Shown in pieces: positions 9,586-19,853 of a stretch of DNA of 64,000 nucleotides; the stretch's first letter is position 1; every line of letters starts with the position of its first letter. The stretch is from Paucibacter sp. KCTC 42545 (lineage in GTDB: Bacteria > Pseudomonadota > Gammaproteobacteria > Burkholderiales > Burkholderiaceae_C). A program made the translations under genes and the position numbers. Under the pieces are notes generated by a model, which had not been told where the DNA came from, did not search any database, and saw only the letters and a program-made list of their open reading frames with translations. The stretch is taken from positions 2,170,001 to 2,234,000 of the forward strand of contig NZ_CP013692.1 in NCBI RefSeq assembly GCF_001477625.1, written 5' to 3'.

Positions 9586-9606
9586 TTTCTCAAGCCACTG
9601 AACCGA

Positions 9607-10662
9607 TCACAGCGTCGGATAGTCTGTATAGCCCTTGGCGCCCGGCGTGTAGAAAGTGCTGGCGTCCGGCGCATTGAGCGCGGCACCGGCTTTAAAGCGG
9701 GCTGGCAGATCGGGGTTGGCCAAGAAGCCCGTGCCAAATGCAACTGCATCCAGTTGACCAGCGGCGAGCGCCTGCTGTGATTCCTCCAGACCGTAACCCA
9801 TATTGCCGACCAACAGTCCCTTGTAATGGGCTCGGGCGGGGCTCATCACATCACCCTTTTGCGCCTGGAAGAAGTCCGAGCGCATCACGTGCAGATAAGC
9901 CAGCTTGTAGCTGTTCAGGCGCTCAGCCAGGAAGCTGATCAAGGCGACCGGGTCGCTGTCAATCATGCTGTTGTAGCTATTCAGCGGCGACAAACGCAGG
10001 CCCACGCGGTCGGCGCCAATGGCGGCGGTGACGGCATCCAGCACCTCGAACAAGAAGCGGGCGCGGTTTTCCAAGGAGCCGCCGTAAGCGTCCGTGCGCT
10101 TGTTGGCGCCGTCGCGCAGGAACTGGTCGATCAAATAGCCGTTGGCGCCATGCACCTCCACGCCGTCAAAACCGGCTGCAATGGCATTGCGCGCCCCTTG
10201 GGCATAAGCCGCCACCAGGGCAGGAATCTCGTCCAAGCGCAACTCGCGGGGCAGCGCATTGGGCAGCTTGCCCTGGGGGGTGTGAACCTCGCCGTCGATG
10301 GAGATGGCGCTGGAAGAGACGTTTTCATGACCGTCATTCATGGCCGGATGCGCGGCGCGGCCGGCGTGCCAGATCTGCATGAAGATGCGGCCACCCTTGG
10401 CGTGCACGGCAGCCGTGACCTGCTTCCATGCCTCGATTTGCTCTTGCGAGTAGATGCCGGGTTCGGCATTGAAGGCCGAGGTGCCGGGGGCGACCATGGT
10501 GCATTCGGTGATGACGAGGCCGGCGCTGGCACGCTGGGCGTAGTACTCCGCCATCAAGGCATTGGGCATGTGGCCGGCATCGGCGCGGGTGCGCGTCAGC
10601 GGCGCCATCAACATGCGATTGGGCAAAGTCAAGGCACCGGCTTGCAAGGAACTGAACAACAT
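9607..10662 (-). CDS. nemA: Alkene reductase, old yellow enzyme family
   Basis: A 351-residue FMN-dependent TIM barrel of the N-ethylmaleimide reductase/OYE family, which reduces activated C=C bonds and often nitro compounds with NADPH. Diagnostic segments are PLTRTRAD near the N-terminus, QIWHAGRAAHP, and EVHGANGYLIDQFLRDGANK, followed by RTDAYGGSLENR. The His/Asn pair of the substrate site is seen in the VHGAN motif. The start is the ATG at 10662, opening MLFSSLQAGALTLPNR. It has its own downstream terminator and no obvious partner gene; no adjacent TetR or LysR repressor is seen. Confidence 0.88.
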   Translation of the reverse strand: MLFSSLQAGALTLPNRMLMAPLTRTRADAGHMPNALMAEYYAQRASAGLVITECTMVAPGTSAFNAEPGIYSQEQIEAWKQVTAAVHAKGGRIFMQIWHAGRAAHPAMNDGHENVSSSAISIDGEVHTPQGKLPNALPRELRLDEIPALVAAYAQGARNAIAAGFDGVEVHGANGYLIDQFLRDGANKRTDAYGGSLENRARFLFEVLDAVTAAIGADRVGLRLSPLNSYNSMIDSDPVALISFLAERLNSYKLAYLHVMRSDFFQAQKGDVMSPARAHYKGLLVGNMGYGLEESQQALAAGQLDAVAFGTGFLANPDLPARFKAGAALNAPDASTFYTPGAKGYTDYPTL

Positions 10663-11018
10663 GGTTGGACCCTATCGAAGAAATTTTGAATGGAAAAGAA
10701 TGGGCAAGGCTTTGCGTTTGCAAGCTTGCATGCCGCGGAAGGTAACACCCGCTGAAATGGCCCTCAAGGGCCACGGTTTCGAAAAAATGGCGTATGGCGT
10801 GGGAACTTAGCAAAGGCGTGCATGGATGACCACCGCCAGTTGCATGAAGTCACAACGCGGCATTTACGGAACAAGCAGTTCAAAATCCGCTTCGCAATCG
10901 AGCGCCAGACCCAATGCACGGCCTGCCCCAGCCTCAGGCGCCGCAGCGCCCACCTACAATCCGGCGCTATCTATCCTCAAGCAACATCCGACGCGGTCCA
11001 CGCCGCTGCAGACCCCCT
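10663..11018. other. Intergenic region between divergent nemA and valS
   Basis: About 356 bp without a convincing gene. Two open frames here overlap each other, lack ribosome sites and have atypical composition. The region should hold the promoters of nemA and valS, but no canonical -35/-10 pair stands out and I see no T-box-like element. Confidence 0.5.
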
Positions 11019-13880
11019 ATGACCGAACTCGCCAAATCGTTTGAGCCCGCCGCCCTTGAAGCCCATTGGGGCCCGCTGTGGGAGGCCAAAGGCCTCTACA
11101 AGCCCACGCTGGACGTCACGCGCGAGTCCTTCAGCATCCAGCTGCCGCCGCCCAATGTGACCGGCACGCTGCACATGGGCCACGCCTTCAACCAGACCAT
11201 CATGGACTCGTTGACGCGCTACCACCGCATGCTGGGCCACAACACCCTGTGGGTGCCCGGCACCGACCACGCCGGCATCGCCACCCAAATCGTGGTGGAG
11301 CGGCAACTGGCCGACAAGGGCGCAGAAGGCGCTAGAACCCGCCACGAGCTGGGCCGCAAGAACTTTGTCGCCCGCATCTGGGAGTGGAAGGAAGAATCGG
11401 GCAACACCATCACCGGCCAGATGCGCCGCATGGGTGACTCGGTGTCATGGGAACACGAGTACTTCACCATGGACGAGAAGCTCTCGAGCGTGGTGACCGA
11501 GACCTTTGTGCAACTGTTTGACGAAGGCCTGATCTACCGCGGCAATCGCTTGGTCAATTGGGACCCGGTGCTCAAGTCCGCCGTTTCTGACCTGGAAGTC
11601 AATAGCGAAGAGGAAGACGGCTTCCTCTGGCATATCCGCTACCCAATAGCCGACGGCAGCGGCGATTTGGTGGTGGCCACCACCCGCCCCGAAACCATGC
11701 TGGGCGACGTGGCCGTGATGGTGCATCCGGAAGACGAGCGCTACACCGCCTTGATCGGCAAACAAGTCACCCTGCCCCTGTGCGACCGGACCATCCCGGT
11801 GATCGCCGACGACTATGTGGACCGGGCATTCGGCACCGGCGTGGTCAAGGTCACGCCCGCGCACGACACCAATGACTATGCGGTGGGCCAGCGCCATGAT
11901 CTGCCGATGATTGGTGTGCTGACCCTGGACGCCAAGATCAACGACAAGGCGCCCGAAGCCTATCGCGGTCTGGACCGTTTCGTCGCGCGCAAAAAGATCG
12001 TTGCCGACCTGGAAGCGCAAGGCTTTTTGGTGGAAGTCAAAAAGCACAAGCTGATGGTGCCGCGCTGTGAGCGCACCGGCCAGATCATCGAACCCATGCT
12101 GACCGATCAGTGGTTCATGGCCATGAACAAGCCCGGCAAGAATGGCAGCAGCATCGCCCAAGGCGCCATCGACGCGGTGGCCAGCGGCGATGTCAAATTC
12201 TTCCCCGAGCAGTGGATCAACACCTACAACCACTGGATGGGCAATATCCAGGACTGGTGCATCTCGCGTCAGCTCTGGTGGGGCCATCAGATCCCGGCTT
12301 GGTATGGCCAAGCCGGCGAGATGTTCGTGGCGCGCAACGAAGACGAAGCCAAAGCCAAGGCCGCAGCAGCTGGCTACACCGGCACGCTAACGCGCGACGA
12401 AGACGTGCTGGACACCTGGTACAGCTCCGCCCTGGTGCCCTTCTCCACCCTGGGCTGGCCGGCCAAGACGCTGGAACAGGACTTGTTCCTTCCCTCCACC
12501 GTGCTGGTCACGGGTTACGACATCATCTTCTTCTGGGTCGCCCGGATGATCATGATGACCAAGCACTTCACCGGCAAAGTGCCCTTCAAGCATGTCTACA
12601 TCCACGGCCTGGTGCGGGACTCGCAAGGCCAGAAGATGAGCAAATCGGAAGGCAATGTGCTGGATCCGGTGGACCTGATTGAAGGCGTGGATCTGGACCG
12701 CCTAGTGGCCAAATCCACCATGGGCCTGCGCCGCCCCGAAACAGCCCCCAAGGTGGCCGCCCGGGTGAAGAAGGAGTTCCCCGAGGGCATGCCCGCCTAC
12801 GGCGCGGACGCCCTGCGCTTCACCATGGCCAGCTACGCCTCGCTGGGCCGCAATATCAATTTCGACACCAAGCGCTGCGAGGGCTATCGCAACTTCTGCA
12901 ACAAGCTCTGGAACGCCACCCGCTTTGTGCTGATGAACTGCGAAGGCCAAGACTGCGGCCTGATGGAGCACAGCAAGGAGCAATGCGCGCCCGGCGGCCA
13001 AGCCCATGGCTACCTGAACTTCAGCCAGGCAGACCGCTGGATCAGCTCCGAACTGCAGCGCGTTGAAATGGCCGTGGCGCAGGGCTTTGCCGAGTACCGC
13101 CTGGACAATGTGGCCAATGCCGTCTACTCCTTCGTCTGGGACGAGTATTGCGACTGGTATCTGGAAATCGCCAAGGTGCAAATCGCCCAGGGCGACGAAG
13201 CCCAGCAGCGCGCCACCCGCCGCACCCTGATTCGCGTTCTGGAAACGGTGCTGCGCCTACTGCACCCCATCGCCCCCTTCATCACCGAAGAGCTGTGGCA
13301 GACCGTGGCGCCGGTGGCCGGCCGCAAGTCGGCTGAGGTGGAAAGCTACCTCGTCAACGCGGCCTACCCACAAGCCCAGCCCGAACGCATTGATGCGGTG
13401 GCCGATGCCTGGGTGGCCTCACTCAAGACCGTGGTGGGCACCTGCCGCAGCCTGCGCAGCGAGATGAACCTGCCGGCCTCGGACCGGGTGCCTCTGTTGG
13501 TGGGCGGCGACACCCGCTTCCTGCGCGAGGCCGCCCCCTTCCTGAAGGTGCTGGCCAAGCTCAGCGAGGTCAAGATCTTCGACGACGAGGCCGCCTTCTC
13601 GGCCGCCAGCGCCGCCGCGCCAGTGCTAGTGCATGGTGATGCCCGCCTGGCTTTGCATGTGGAGATCGATGTGGTCGCCGAAACCGCGCGCCTGACCAAG
13701 GAAGTGGCCCGACTGGAAGGCGAGGTCGTCAAGGCCGAAGCCAAGCTCGGCAATGAGAGCTTTGTGGCGCGCGCTCCGGCTGCCGTGGTGGCGCAGGAAC
13801 GTCAGCGCATCAGCGAGTTCAGCGCCACCGTCGTGCGCCTGAAAGCGCAGCTGGCTCAGTTGGCACTTCAAGCGAAGTAG
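11019..13880 (+). CDS. valS: Valyl-tRNA synthetase
   Basis: A 953-residue class I aminoacyl-tRNA synthetase charging tRNA-Val. The HIGH-type motif is HMGH at 52-55 within [15 protein letters not shown]; the KMSKS motif lies near residue 539 in [11 protein letters not shown]. The CP1 editing domain ([13 protein letters not shown]) and the C-terminal coiled-coil arm ([19 protein letters not shown]) are both present, so the gene is full length. Start ATG 11019 gives [17 protein letters not shown], the usual family opening; the frame runs further upstream without homology. Its 3' end overlaps the convergent dehydrogenase gene by about 60 bp. Confidence 0.96.
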   Translation: MTELAKSFEPAALEAHWGPLWEAKGLYKPTLDVTRESFSIQLPPPNVTGTLHMGHAFNQTIMDSLTRYHRMLGHNTLWVPGTDHAGIATQIVVERQLADKGAEGARTRHELGRKNFVARIWEWKEESGNTITGQMRRMGDSVSWEHEYFTMDEKLSSVVTETFVQLFDEGLIYRGNRLVNWDPVLKSAVSDLEVNSEEEDGFLWHIRYPIADGSGDLVVATTRPETMLGDVAVMVHPEDERYTALIGKQVTLPLCDRTIPVIADDYVDRAFGTGVVKVTPAHDTNDYAVGQRHDLPMIGVLTLDAKINDKAPEAYRGLDRFVARKKIVADLEAQGFLVEVKKHKLMVPRCERTGQIIEPMLTDQWFMAMNKPGKNGSSIAQGAIDAVASGDVKFFPEQWINTYNHWMGNIQDWCISRQLWWGHQIPAWYGQAGEMFVARNEDEAKAKAAAAGYTGTLTRDEDVLDTWYSSALVPFSTLGWPAKTLEQDLFLPSTVLVTGYDIIFFWVARMIMMTKHFTGKVPFKHVYIHGLVRDSQGQKMSKSEGNVLDPVDLIEGVDLDRLVAKSTMGLRRPETAPKVAARVKKEFPEGMPAYGADALRFTMASYASLGRNINFDTKRCEGYRNFCNKLWNATRFVLMNCEGQDCGLMEHSKEQCAPGGQAHGYLNFSQADRWISSELQRVEMAVAQGFAEYRLDNVANAVYSFVWDEYCDWYLEIAKVQIAQGDEAQQRATRRTLIRVLETVLRLLHPIAPFITEELWQTVAPVAGRKSAEVESYLVNAAYPQAQPERIDAVADAWVASLKTVVGTCRSLRSEMNLPASDRVPLLVGGDTRFLREAAPFLKVLAKLSEVKIFDDEAAFSAASAAAPVLVHGDARLALHVEIDVVAETARLTKEVARLEGEVVKAEAKLGNESFVARAPAAVVAQERQRISEFSATVVRLKAQLAQLALQAK

Positions 13881-14823
13881 GCGTCGTCAGGTCCCGGCTG
13901 CGGAACTCTGCAGCCGGCTCTGGCGCCGCGGCCAGCATCTCATCGATGCGCCGCGCCACGCCCCAGGCCGCGCGGGTTCGCGATTCACGCGTCGTGCCCG
14001 CCAGCCGCGGCGTCACCTGCAAGCTGGCCACCCCGTGCAGGGGTCGGCCGGGCTCTTGCAAACCAGGCTCCAGGCTATCCAGCCAAGCCGCCAAGATGCG
14101 GCCGCTGGCCATGGCGTCTGCCAAAGCCGCATCGTCAATCAAAGCAGAATGACCGATGCTCACCAGCACCTGATTGGCCTTGGCAAAGCTCAGCACCCGC
14201 TCGCCCAGCAAACCACGGTAGCGCGGGAAATAGGCCAACTGCACGCTGACGCCATCGCTCTGGCCCATCAAATCACGTAGCGGCAAGGACTCGATGCCCC
14301 ACTGCGCCCACAGCGGGTCGCTCTGATGCAAGCTGGGGTCATAACCCACCACACGGGTACCAAAGGCCGGCAGCAACTGCCCCAGCATGCGCGCCGCCGA
14401 GGTCATGCCAATCAAGCCAATCGTGGCGCAGCCCAGCTCGCGCCCGACCCACATGCCCTCGCTGGACTGCACCGGCACGCGCCGCAGCAGGCTCAACAAG
14501 GCCGCGATGATGAACTCAGCCTCGGCATTGCCGGTGGCCGTGGCACTGCGGATCACCTCCACGCGCGCGGCGCGGCAGGCTTCATGATCGATGTTCTCGC
14601 CGCCAGCACTCATTCGCCCCAAGACGCGCAGCCGCGGCGCGGCGCGCAGCAGACTCGCATCCACCGCCACGCTGGGCGGCAGAATCAAAGCCCGGGTGCT
14701 GTGCAAGGCCTCCCGCAGGGCCGCCGCCTGACCCACCAACTCAGGCGCAAACCGCACGTTCTGCCGCTCAGACAACCATTGCAGGACTTCGGTTTCCAGC
14801 GGCTCAAGAATCAGCAAACTCAT
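13819..14823 (-). CDS. D-2-hydroxyacid dehydrogenase homologue with altered catalytic residues
   Basis: A 334-residue protein with the layout of D-isomer-specific 2-hydroxyacid dehydrogenases such as SerA. Landmarks are [15 protein letters not shown], a nucleotide-binding segment [16 protein letters not shown] and a C-terminal segment [17 protein letters not shown]. In active enzymes the last segment reads PH with catalytic His; here it is PR. The usual Arg in VARG is also replaced, in [11 protein letters not shown]. The Rossmann glycine pattern is weakened. Catalysis of the standard reaction is therefore doubtful. Start ATG 14823 gives [15 protein letters not shown]. The convergent valS gene overlaps its 3' end. 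Confidence 0.75.
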   Translation of the reverse strand: MSLLILEPLETEVLQWLSERQNVRFAPELVGQAAALREALHSTRALILPPSVAVDASLLRAAPRLRVLGRMSAGGENIDHEACRAARVEVIRSATATGNAEAEFIIAALLSLLRRVPVQSSEGMWVGRELGCATIGLIGMTSAARMLGQLLPAFGTRVVGYDPSLHQSDPLWAQWGIESLPLRDLMGQSDGVSVQLAYFPRYRGLLGERVLSFAKANQVLVSIGHSALIDDAALADAMASGRILAAWLDSLEPGLQEPGRPLHGVASLQVTPRLAGTTRESRTRAAWGVARRIDEMLAAAPEPAAEFRSRDLTTPTSLEVPTEPAALSGARRWR

Positions 14824-14963
14824 GTCACGGCGCAATGTTGTAATGCCTGCGAACCCGAAAATCTGCATGCCACAATGCTCGCGTTGAATCCATGGATTCG
14901 GGCATCCGGCACTAAGCAGTCAGAAGTCAGCATCAATATTTGAGTGAAAGAAAGTACAGGGAT

Positions 14964-15863
14964 ATGGCAATCAGATCAGCAGCAAGTTCAGGTGTCACTA
15001 AAGCTATCTTTCCGGTTGCCGGCCTCGGCACCCGCTTCCTGCCGGCCACCAAGGCACAACCCAAAGAAATGCTGCCGGTGGTGGACAAGCCCTTGATCCA
15101 ATACGCCGTGGAAGAAGCCTATGCCGCTGGCGTGCGCGAGATGATTTTCGTCACCGGCCGCCACAAGCGGCCGATCGAAGACCACTTTGACATGACTTTC
15201 GAGTTGGAGGTAGCCCTCGAACAGGCGGGAAAGGCAGAATTGCTCGAAGTTGTCCGTTCCGTGAAGCCTGACGACATGGAATGTGTCTATGTGCGACAGG
15301 CGCAAGCGCTTGGATTGGGCCACGCCGTCTTGTGCGCGCAGCGTCTGGTCGGCAATGAGCCTTTCGCCGTACTGCTGGCCGACGACTTGATGGTGGGCCC
15401 GAGCAATGGCCGGCCGGTGCTGGCGCAGATGGTGGAACAGTTCATGGATTGGCGCGCCTCCATCATCGCGGTGCAGGAAGTGCCTGCCGAGCACACTCGG
15501 CGTTATGGCATCGTGGCCGGCACCCAAGTCAATGATCGGGTAATGGACGTCAGCCGCATCGTGGAGAAGCCCTCGCCGGAAGATGCCCCCTCACGCATGG
15601 CCGTGGCGGGTCGCTACATCCTCACGCCCGGCGTCTTCCACGAAATTGCCAATCAACCGCGCGGCGTGGGCGGCGAGATCCAGCTCACCGACGGCATTGC
15701 CGGCCTCTTGCGCCGCGAGAAGGTGTTTGCCTACGCCTACGAAGGCAAGCGCTATGACTGCGGCAGCAAGGAAGGTTTCTTGCAAGCCAATGTGGAACTG
15801 GCCCTGGCCCACCCGCAACTGGGCGCTGGCTTCCGCGACTTCTTGCGTGGCCTCGATATCTGA
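14964..15863 (+). CDS. galU: UTP-glucose-1-phosphate uridylyltransferase
   Basis: A 299-residue nucleotidyltransferase making UDP-glucose for polysaccharide and lipid sugar synthesis. It has the signature [16 protein letters not shown], the metal/sugar segment LADDLMVG, and later the conserved [15 protein letters not shown]. Length matches the family. The ATG at 14964 follows ACAGGG; an upstream TTG frame at 14940 lacks support. A strong terminator follows within 30 bp, so the gene is probably monocistronic. Confidence 0.94.
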   Translation: MAIRSAASSGVTKAIFPVAGLGTRFLPATKAQPKEMLPVVDKPLIQYAVEEAYAAGVREMIFVTGRHKRPIEDHFDMTFELEVALEQAGKAELLEVVRSVKPDDMECVYVRQAQALGLGHAVLCAQRLVGNEPFAVLLADDLMVGPSNGRPVLAQMVEQFMDWRASIIAVQEVPAEHTRRYGIVAGTQVNDRVMDVSRIVEKPSPEDAPSRMAVAGRYILTPGVFHEIANQPRGVGGEIQLTDGIAGLLRREKVFAYAYEGKRYDCGSKEGFLQANVELALAHPQLGAGFRDFLRGLDI

Positions 15864-15884
15864 TCAACTAGCGAGTTAGCCAAC

Positions 15885-15917
15885 AAAAAAGGGTCGTGAA
15901 TTCACGACCCTCTTTTT
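15885..15917. terminator. Bidirectional terminator between galU and tusA
   Basis: A perfect 20-bp palindrome GGGTCGTGAATTCACGACCC (15891-15910) is flanked by an A-run on the left and a T-run on the right. It can terminate galU (plus) and the tusA-like gene (minus). Confidence 0.88.
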
Positions 15918-15991
15918 ATGTTCCTGCACACTGCTAGCAGCCAAAGTCGGCAATCAGCGCCGAGCCTCGTTACCAGCTGCATCGCAGTTTT

Positions 15992-16219
15992 TTAGCGACG
16001 CTTGAGTACGTGAATGAACTCTGCCTCTTCGGTCGACTGATCGACCAGCTCATTGCCAGTCTGGCGCGCAAAAGCCTTGAAGTCGCGCAGCGAGCCGGGG
16101 TCGGTGGACACCACTTTCAGCAGTTGGCCGCTTTCCATCTCGGCCAAGGCTTTTTTGGCCTTCAAGATGGGCAAGGGGCAGTTGAGGCCCCGGGTGTCGA
16201 GTTCTTTGTGTACGTCCAT
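15992..16219 (-). CDS. tusA: TusA/SirA-family sulfur carrier protein
   Basis: A 75-residue small protein with the family hallmark LDTRGLNCPLPILKAKKAL near the N-terminus. The Cys of the CPxP motif carries persulfide sulfur in thiouridine synthesis or general sulfur trafficking. The remainder is a compact beta-alpha sandwich (VVSTDPGSLRDFKAFARQTG). It is a single gene, with cysM and a Nudix gene upstream on the same strand. Sulfur transfer is consistent with the nearby cysteine synthase, but co-transcription is not shown. Which TusA paralogue this is cannot be decided from the sequence. Confidence 0.88.
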   Translation of the reverse strand: MDVHKELDTRGLNCPLPILKAKKALAEMESGQLLKVVSTDPGSLRDFKAFARQTGNELVDQSTEEAEFIHVLKRR

Positions 16220-16287
16220 CGCTCTATTTTAGACATTGCGTGAGCAAGCGACGGCAGCTCAAATCAGAGCCGCTCCGCCAGCAAGAT

Positions 16288-16824
16288 TCAGGATTCCATC
16301 CACTGCGGCGTAATGCCCTTCGAGCGCAACCATGTCGCCAAGGCTTGGCCCGTGCCTTGCGGCCAGCAGCGCAGCTTCTCAGGCGCGATCAGCTTGTACT
16401 CAGCCAACTCGGGCGAGAGTGTGATCTCGCCGCGCGCCTGCGCATGGTAGGCCACGATGAGCTGGTTCTTGCGCTGGAAATCCCAGACGCCGAGCAGATT
16501 CAGGGCATCGACCTGCAGCGAGGTCTCCTCGGCAATCTCGCGCCGCAAGCCCTCTTCCGGCGTTTCACCCGCTTCCATGAAGCCGGTGATCAAGCCGAAG
16601 AAACGACCCGGCCAGGCCGCATTGCGCGCTAGCAAGACCTGACCCTCGCGGTCCACACACTCGATCACGGCCGCCAGCACCGGCGTGGGATTATTCCAAT
16701 GGGTGAACTCGCACTGCGGGCAGCGCAAGCGCGTTTTCGGCCCGCCGTCTTCCTCTCTGGCCAACCAGGCTAGTGAGGCAGCGCACTGCGGGCAATAACG
16801 ATAGCTTGCGTCTGGCGTATCCAT
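16288..16824 (-). CDS. Nudix hydrolase with N-terminal zinc ribbon
   Basis: A 178-residue protein. The N-terminus holds two CPQC knuckles (YRYCPQC and RLRCPQC), a zinc ribbon as in NudC-type enzymes. The Nudix box GFMEAGETPEEGLRREIAEE follows in the middle, with all metal-binding Glu residues. It probably hydrolyses NADH or a related dinucleotide, though the protein is shorter than NudC. The ATG is 2 bp beyond the cysM stop codon, so the two are very likely co-transcribed and translationally coupled. Confidence 0.87.
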   Translation of the reverse strand: MDTPDASYRYCPQCAASLAWLAREEDGGPKTRLRCPQCEFTHWNNPTPVLAAVIECVDREGQVLLARNAAWPGRFFGLITGFMEAGETPEEGLRREIAEETSLQVDALNLLGVWDFQRKNQLIVAYHAQARGEITLSPELAEYKLIAPEKLRCWPQGTGQALATWLRSKGITPQWMES

Positions 16825-16826
16825 GC

Positions 16827-17750
16827 TCAGGCCGGGAACACGCCGGTAGACAAGTAGCGATCACCGCGATCACAGACCACGAACACGATGGTGGCATTCT
16901 CGACCGAACGCGCCAATTGCAAAGCCACCCAGCACGCACCCGCCGCCGAGATGCCGGCAAACAAGCCTTCTTCGCGCGCCATTTGCCGAGCCATGTCCTC
17001 GGCATTCGCCTGACTAACCAGCACCAACTCATCCACCGACTGCGGCTGATAGATCTTGGGCAAATAGGCTTCGGGCCACTTGCGGATGCCAGGGATCCGC
17101 GAGCCCTCAGCCGGCTGCGCGCCAATGATGCGGATCTCAGCGCTTTGTTCCTTCAAATAGCGAGAAACGCCGGTGATCGTGCCGGTCGTGCCCATGGCGC
17201 TGACGAAGTGAGTGATGCGACCGCCGGTGTCGCGCCACAACTCAGGGCCGGTGGTCTCGTAATGAATGCGGGGGTTGTCCTCGTTCGCAAACTGATCGAG
17301 CACCCTGCCCTTGCCATCACGCTGCATTTGCTCAGCCAGATCGCGGGCATATTCCATGCCGCCGGAACGCGGGGTCAGAATCAGCTCCGCGCCGTAGGCC
17401 TTCATGGTTTGGGCGCGTTCGATGGAGAGGTCCTCCGGCATGATCAAAATCATGCGGTAGCCGCGAATCGCAGCAGCCATTGCTAGCGCAATCCCAGTGT
17501 TGCCCGAAGTCGCCTCGATCAAGGCATCACCGGGCTTGATCTCGCCACGCTCTTCGGCGCGCCGGATCATGCTGATGGCTGGGCGGTCTTTCACCGAGCC
17601 GGCGGGGTTGTTGCCTTCCAGCTTGGCCAGCACCACATTGCCGCGCGCGGCGATCTCGGGGCTGATCAGTCTTTGCAGCCTGATCAGGGGTGTGTTGCCA
17701 ATGACATCTTCCAGAGTCTGGTACTTGGGGGCGCTTGTGTTCTTGCTCAT
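16827..17750 (-). CDS. cysM: Cysteine synthase B (O-acetylserine sulfhydrylase)
   Basis: A 307-residue PLP enzyme forming cysteine from O-acetylserine and sulfide or thiosulfate. The PLP lysine is in NPAGSVKDRPA, the substrate loop is EATSGNTGIALA, and the phosphate-binding region is VSAMGTTGTITGVSR. The segment LEDVIGNTPLIRLQRL and the overall length fit CysM better than CysK. I use ATG 17750 (MSKNTSAPKYQTL); further ATG/TTG codons at 17759 and 17771 are in frame and equally without a strong ribosome site. It leads a two-gene operon with the Nudix gene. Confidence 0.92.
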   Translation of the reverse strand: MSKNTSAPKYQTLEDVIGNTPLIRLQRLISPEIAARGNVVLAKLEGNNPAGSVKDRPAISMIRRAEERGEIKPGDALIEATSGNTGIALAMAAAIRGYRMILIMPEDLSIERAQTMKAYGAELILTPRSGGMEYARDLAEQMQRDGKGRVLDQFANEDNPRIHYETTGPELWRDTGGRITHFVSAMGTTGTITGVSRYLKEQSAEIRIIGAQPAEGSRIPGIRKWPEAYLPKIYQPQSVDELVLVSQANAEDMARQMAREEGLFAGISAAGACWVALQLARSVENATIVFVVCDRGDRYLSTGVFPA

Positions 17751-17847
17751 GCCAAGCATTGTGTCAGTCAATTTAGAAATTTTCTTGAGAGTGCTTTAAA
17801 AGCATGGCATAATCATGTGCTTCAGCAGCAATGCTTCTGACCGGTCA

Positions 17848-17932
17848 GCCCCGATGGCGGAATCGGTAGACGCAGGGGACTCAAAATCCCCCGCCGCAAG
17901 GTGTGCCGGTTCGAGTCCGGCTTGGGGCACCA
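17848..17932 (+). tRNA. tRNA-Leu (anticodon CAA)
   Basis: An 85-nt cloverleaf. The acceptor stem GCCCCGA pairs with TTGGGGC (with a G-U pair), the D-arm holds GGCGGAATCGGTAGAC, the anticodon loop CTCAAAA gives CAA, a long variable arm follows, and the T-arm is GGTTCGAGTCC. CCA is encoded at 17930-17932. The long variable arm confirms a class II leucine tRNA. Confidence 0.96.
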
Positions 17933-17995
17933 AACGCAGTATTAAATTAATACTGAAGACCGTTGGAAGTCGCTGCGCTGAATCAAGGCAATAAG

Positions 17996-18026
17996 CCACC
18001 CTGGTTTTACCAGAGGTGGTTTTTTT
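17996..18026 (+). terminator. Terminator after tRNA-Leu
   Basis: CCACC at 17996-18000 and GGTGG at 18015-18019 close a hairpin with an inner CTGG/CCAG pair, followed by seven T residues. Confidence 0.82.
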
Positions 18027-18194
18027 GCGTCTGGAATTGGGCCCGAGCTAGGCTACCGTCACGCCCTGCGGCATACCCCGCACTTGCGCTAACGCAAGCC
18101 GCCCCGGCCATTTTCATGTTGCGCTTACACTCTGCGAATCGCAACGATGCTATGCCGGCTCACGCCAGCCGCAAGCAGCCAGAGAACAGACTTC

Positions 18195-18776
18195 ATGCCC
18201 CCGATCCCCTCGGTAACCAAAGCCTTTATGTTGGCCTGCGTCGGCCTCTACTGTGTGTTCTATCTGGTGCCCGGCCTACGCCCATGGTTTGAGCTCTGGC
18301 CCCTGATGTCGGGCAACTTCATGCCTTGGCAGGTTTTGAGCTATGCCTTCATGCACGGCAGCGAGTGGCATCTCTTCTTCAATATGCTGGGCCTGTGGAT
18401 GTTCGGCTCGGAGTTGGAGCGGGTCTGGGGCGCCAAGCGTTACACCCACATTCTGCTGGCCAGCACTTTGGCCGCTGCCCTGGTGCAGTTGCTGGTGACC
18501 TTTTTGATGGGCTCGATGGCACCCACGGTCGGTGCGTCCGGCGCTTTGTTCGGGCTGCTGCTGTCCTTCGGCATGCTGTTCCCGGACCGCATCATCGTCC
18601 CGCTGTTCCCGCCCATCCCCATGAAGGCCAAGTACTTTGTGGCCATCTTCGGCGCGCTGGAGTTGCTGCTGGGCGTTTTCAATAACGGCGGCGGCGTGGC
18701 TCACTTCGCCCACCTGGGCGGCATGCTGGGCGCTTGGCTCTTGATTCGTTACTGGCGCACGCCGCGTCGGCGTTAA
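18195..18776 (+). CDS. Rhomboid family intramembrane serine protease
   Basis: A 193-residue polytopic inner-membrane protease. The catalytic Ser115 lies in VGASGALFG and the catalytic His173 in HFAHLGGMLG, the two rhomboid signatures. HGSEWHLFFNMLGLWMFG in the first half is the conserved loop-1/TM2 segment. Six hydrophobic stretches are visible. The start ATG 18195 gives MPPIPSVTKAFML; an upstream in-frame codon at 18147 is not supported. No obvious substrate gene lies next to it. Confidence 0.9.
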   Translation: MPPIPSVTKAFMLACVGLYCVFYLVPGLRPWFELWPLMSGNFMPWQVLSYAFMHGSEWHLFFNMLGLWMFGSELERVWGAKRYTHILLASTLAAALVQLLVTFLMGSMAPTVGASGALFGLLLSFGMLFPDRIIVPLFPPIPMKAKYFVAIFGALELLLGVFNNGGGVAHFAHLGGMLGAWLLIRYWRTPRRR

Positions 18777-18814
18777 TGGGCTTTGACCGAAGCCATTCCA
18801 GGCCCGGTCAAGCT

Positions 18815-19747
18815 TTAAGCCAGCAAGCCGTCCTGCGGCAGCGGGTAGCGCAGGCGTAGCCCTAACTCCGATTTCAAGCGGTGGTTGATCAGGCGCCGCG
18901 ACTCGCTCAAAAAACTCATCTGCATCGGCGACAGCAACTCTTTGGCTTCGGCGCGGCTGATACGCGGTGGCTTGGCTAAGCCGCATAAGTCGGCCGCCAA
19001 GTCAAAGTAGTCACCCATCAAAAGCTCGCTGTCATCGCAGACATGCACCAAGCGCTGCGGCCGGCCCTGAAAGAGTGCCCGGACGCAAGCGCGCGCCAAA
19101 TCATCGGCATGGATGTGGTTGGTGTAGACATCATCCTCGCGTCGCAGCACCGGTGTACCGCGCTTCAGGCGGTCGCGCGGATGGCCGCCAACACGGTCAG
19201 ACGCATAAATGCCGGGCACCCGCAAGACCGTCACCGCCACGCCAAAGGCGCGCCCGAAGTCGCGCAATTGCCGTTCGGCATCAACCCGGCGCTGCGCGCG
19301 ATCACTGGCCGCTGCGGTCGGTCGAGTCTCATCAAAACGCTGCCCCTGGCAATCGCCGTAAACGCCACTCGTGCTGGCGTAAACCACGCGCGTCGGCAAA
19401 CTTCTGCGGGCGAGAGCCCGCAACAAATTGCGCGTGCGCAGGTCCCGGCTGCCGAGCGCAGCCGGCGGCGCCAGATGCAGCACGCGATCCGCCCAGCCGG
19501 CCAAACGGCGCAAGGTCTCCGGTTGATCCAGATTGCCAAGCACCGGAATGGCGCCGGCCGCCCGCAAGCTCGCCAGCCGATCCGGGCTGCTGCTCAAGGC
19601 CATCACCTGCCAATGCTGGGGGAGCAAGCGCAAGACCCGCAGACCGACATCACCGCAGCCGACGATCAAAAGCCGAGGTGCAGAAGCTCGCACAGGCTTG
19701 GCGCCTTGATCTCGGCTAAAAGATGAGGATTGGGTCTTGAAAGGCAT
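18815..19747 (-). CDS. NAD(P)-binding SDR/epimerase-like protein (YeeZ-like)
   Basis: A 310-residue extended SDR-fold protein. The N-terminal nucleotide-binding motif is LLIVGCGDVGLRVLRLL. A Ser/Tyr region is YASTSGVYGDCQGQ, and NHIHADDLARACVRAL is typical of the epimerase superfamily. The catalytic YxxxK pair is not clear, as in YeeZ-like proteins, so a classical epimerase reaction is uncertain. Two in-frame ATGs (19753, 19747) open the frame. It is convergent with the rhomboid gene and divergent from the ferredoxin-reductase gene. Confidence 0.75.
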   Translation of the reverse strand: MPFKTQSSSFSRDQGAKPVRASAPRLLIVGCGDVGLRVLRLLPQHWQVMALSSSPDRLASLRAAGAIPVLGNLDQPETLRRLAGWADRVLHLAPPAALGSRDLRTRNLLRALARRSLPTRVVYASTSGVYGDCQGQRFDETRPTAAASDRAQRRVDAERQLRDFGRAFGVAVTVLRVPGIYASDRVGGHPRDRLKRGTPVLRREDDVYTNHIHADDLARACVRALFQGRPQRLVHVCDDSELLMGDYFDLAADLCGLAKPPRISRAEAKELLSPMQMSFLSESRRLINHRLKSELGLRLRYPLPQDGLLA

Positions 19748-19853
19748 GCGCATCGCTCAGGCAAAATAGCGCACCAGTTTACGGTCCGGCTTGAGCGCAA
19801 GTCTCATGCCGGACCGCTTTCTTTGCTGCATTGCCTTCCCCAAGATCGACGCC

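Noticed and set aside
17796..17999. Open frame crossing tRNA-Leu on the minus strand
   Set aside because: It translates the antisense of the tRNA, a common spurious annotation.
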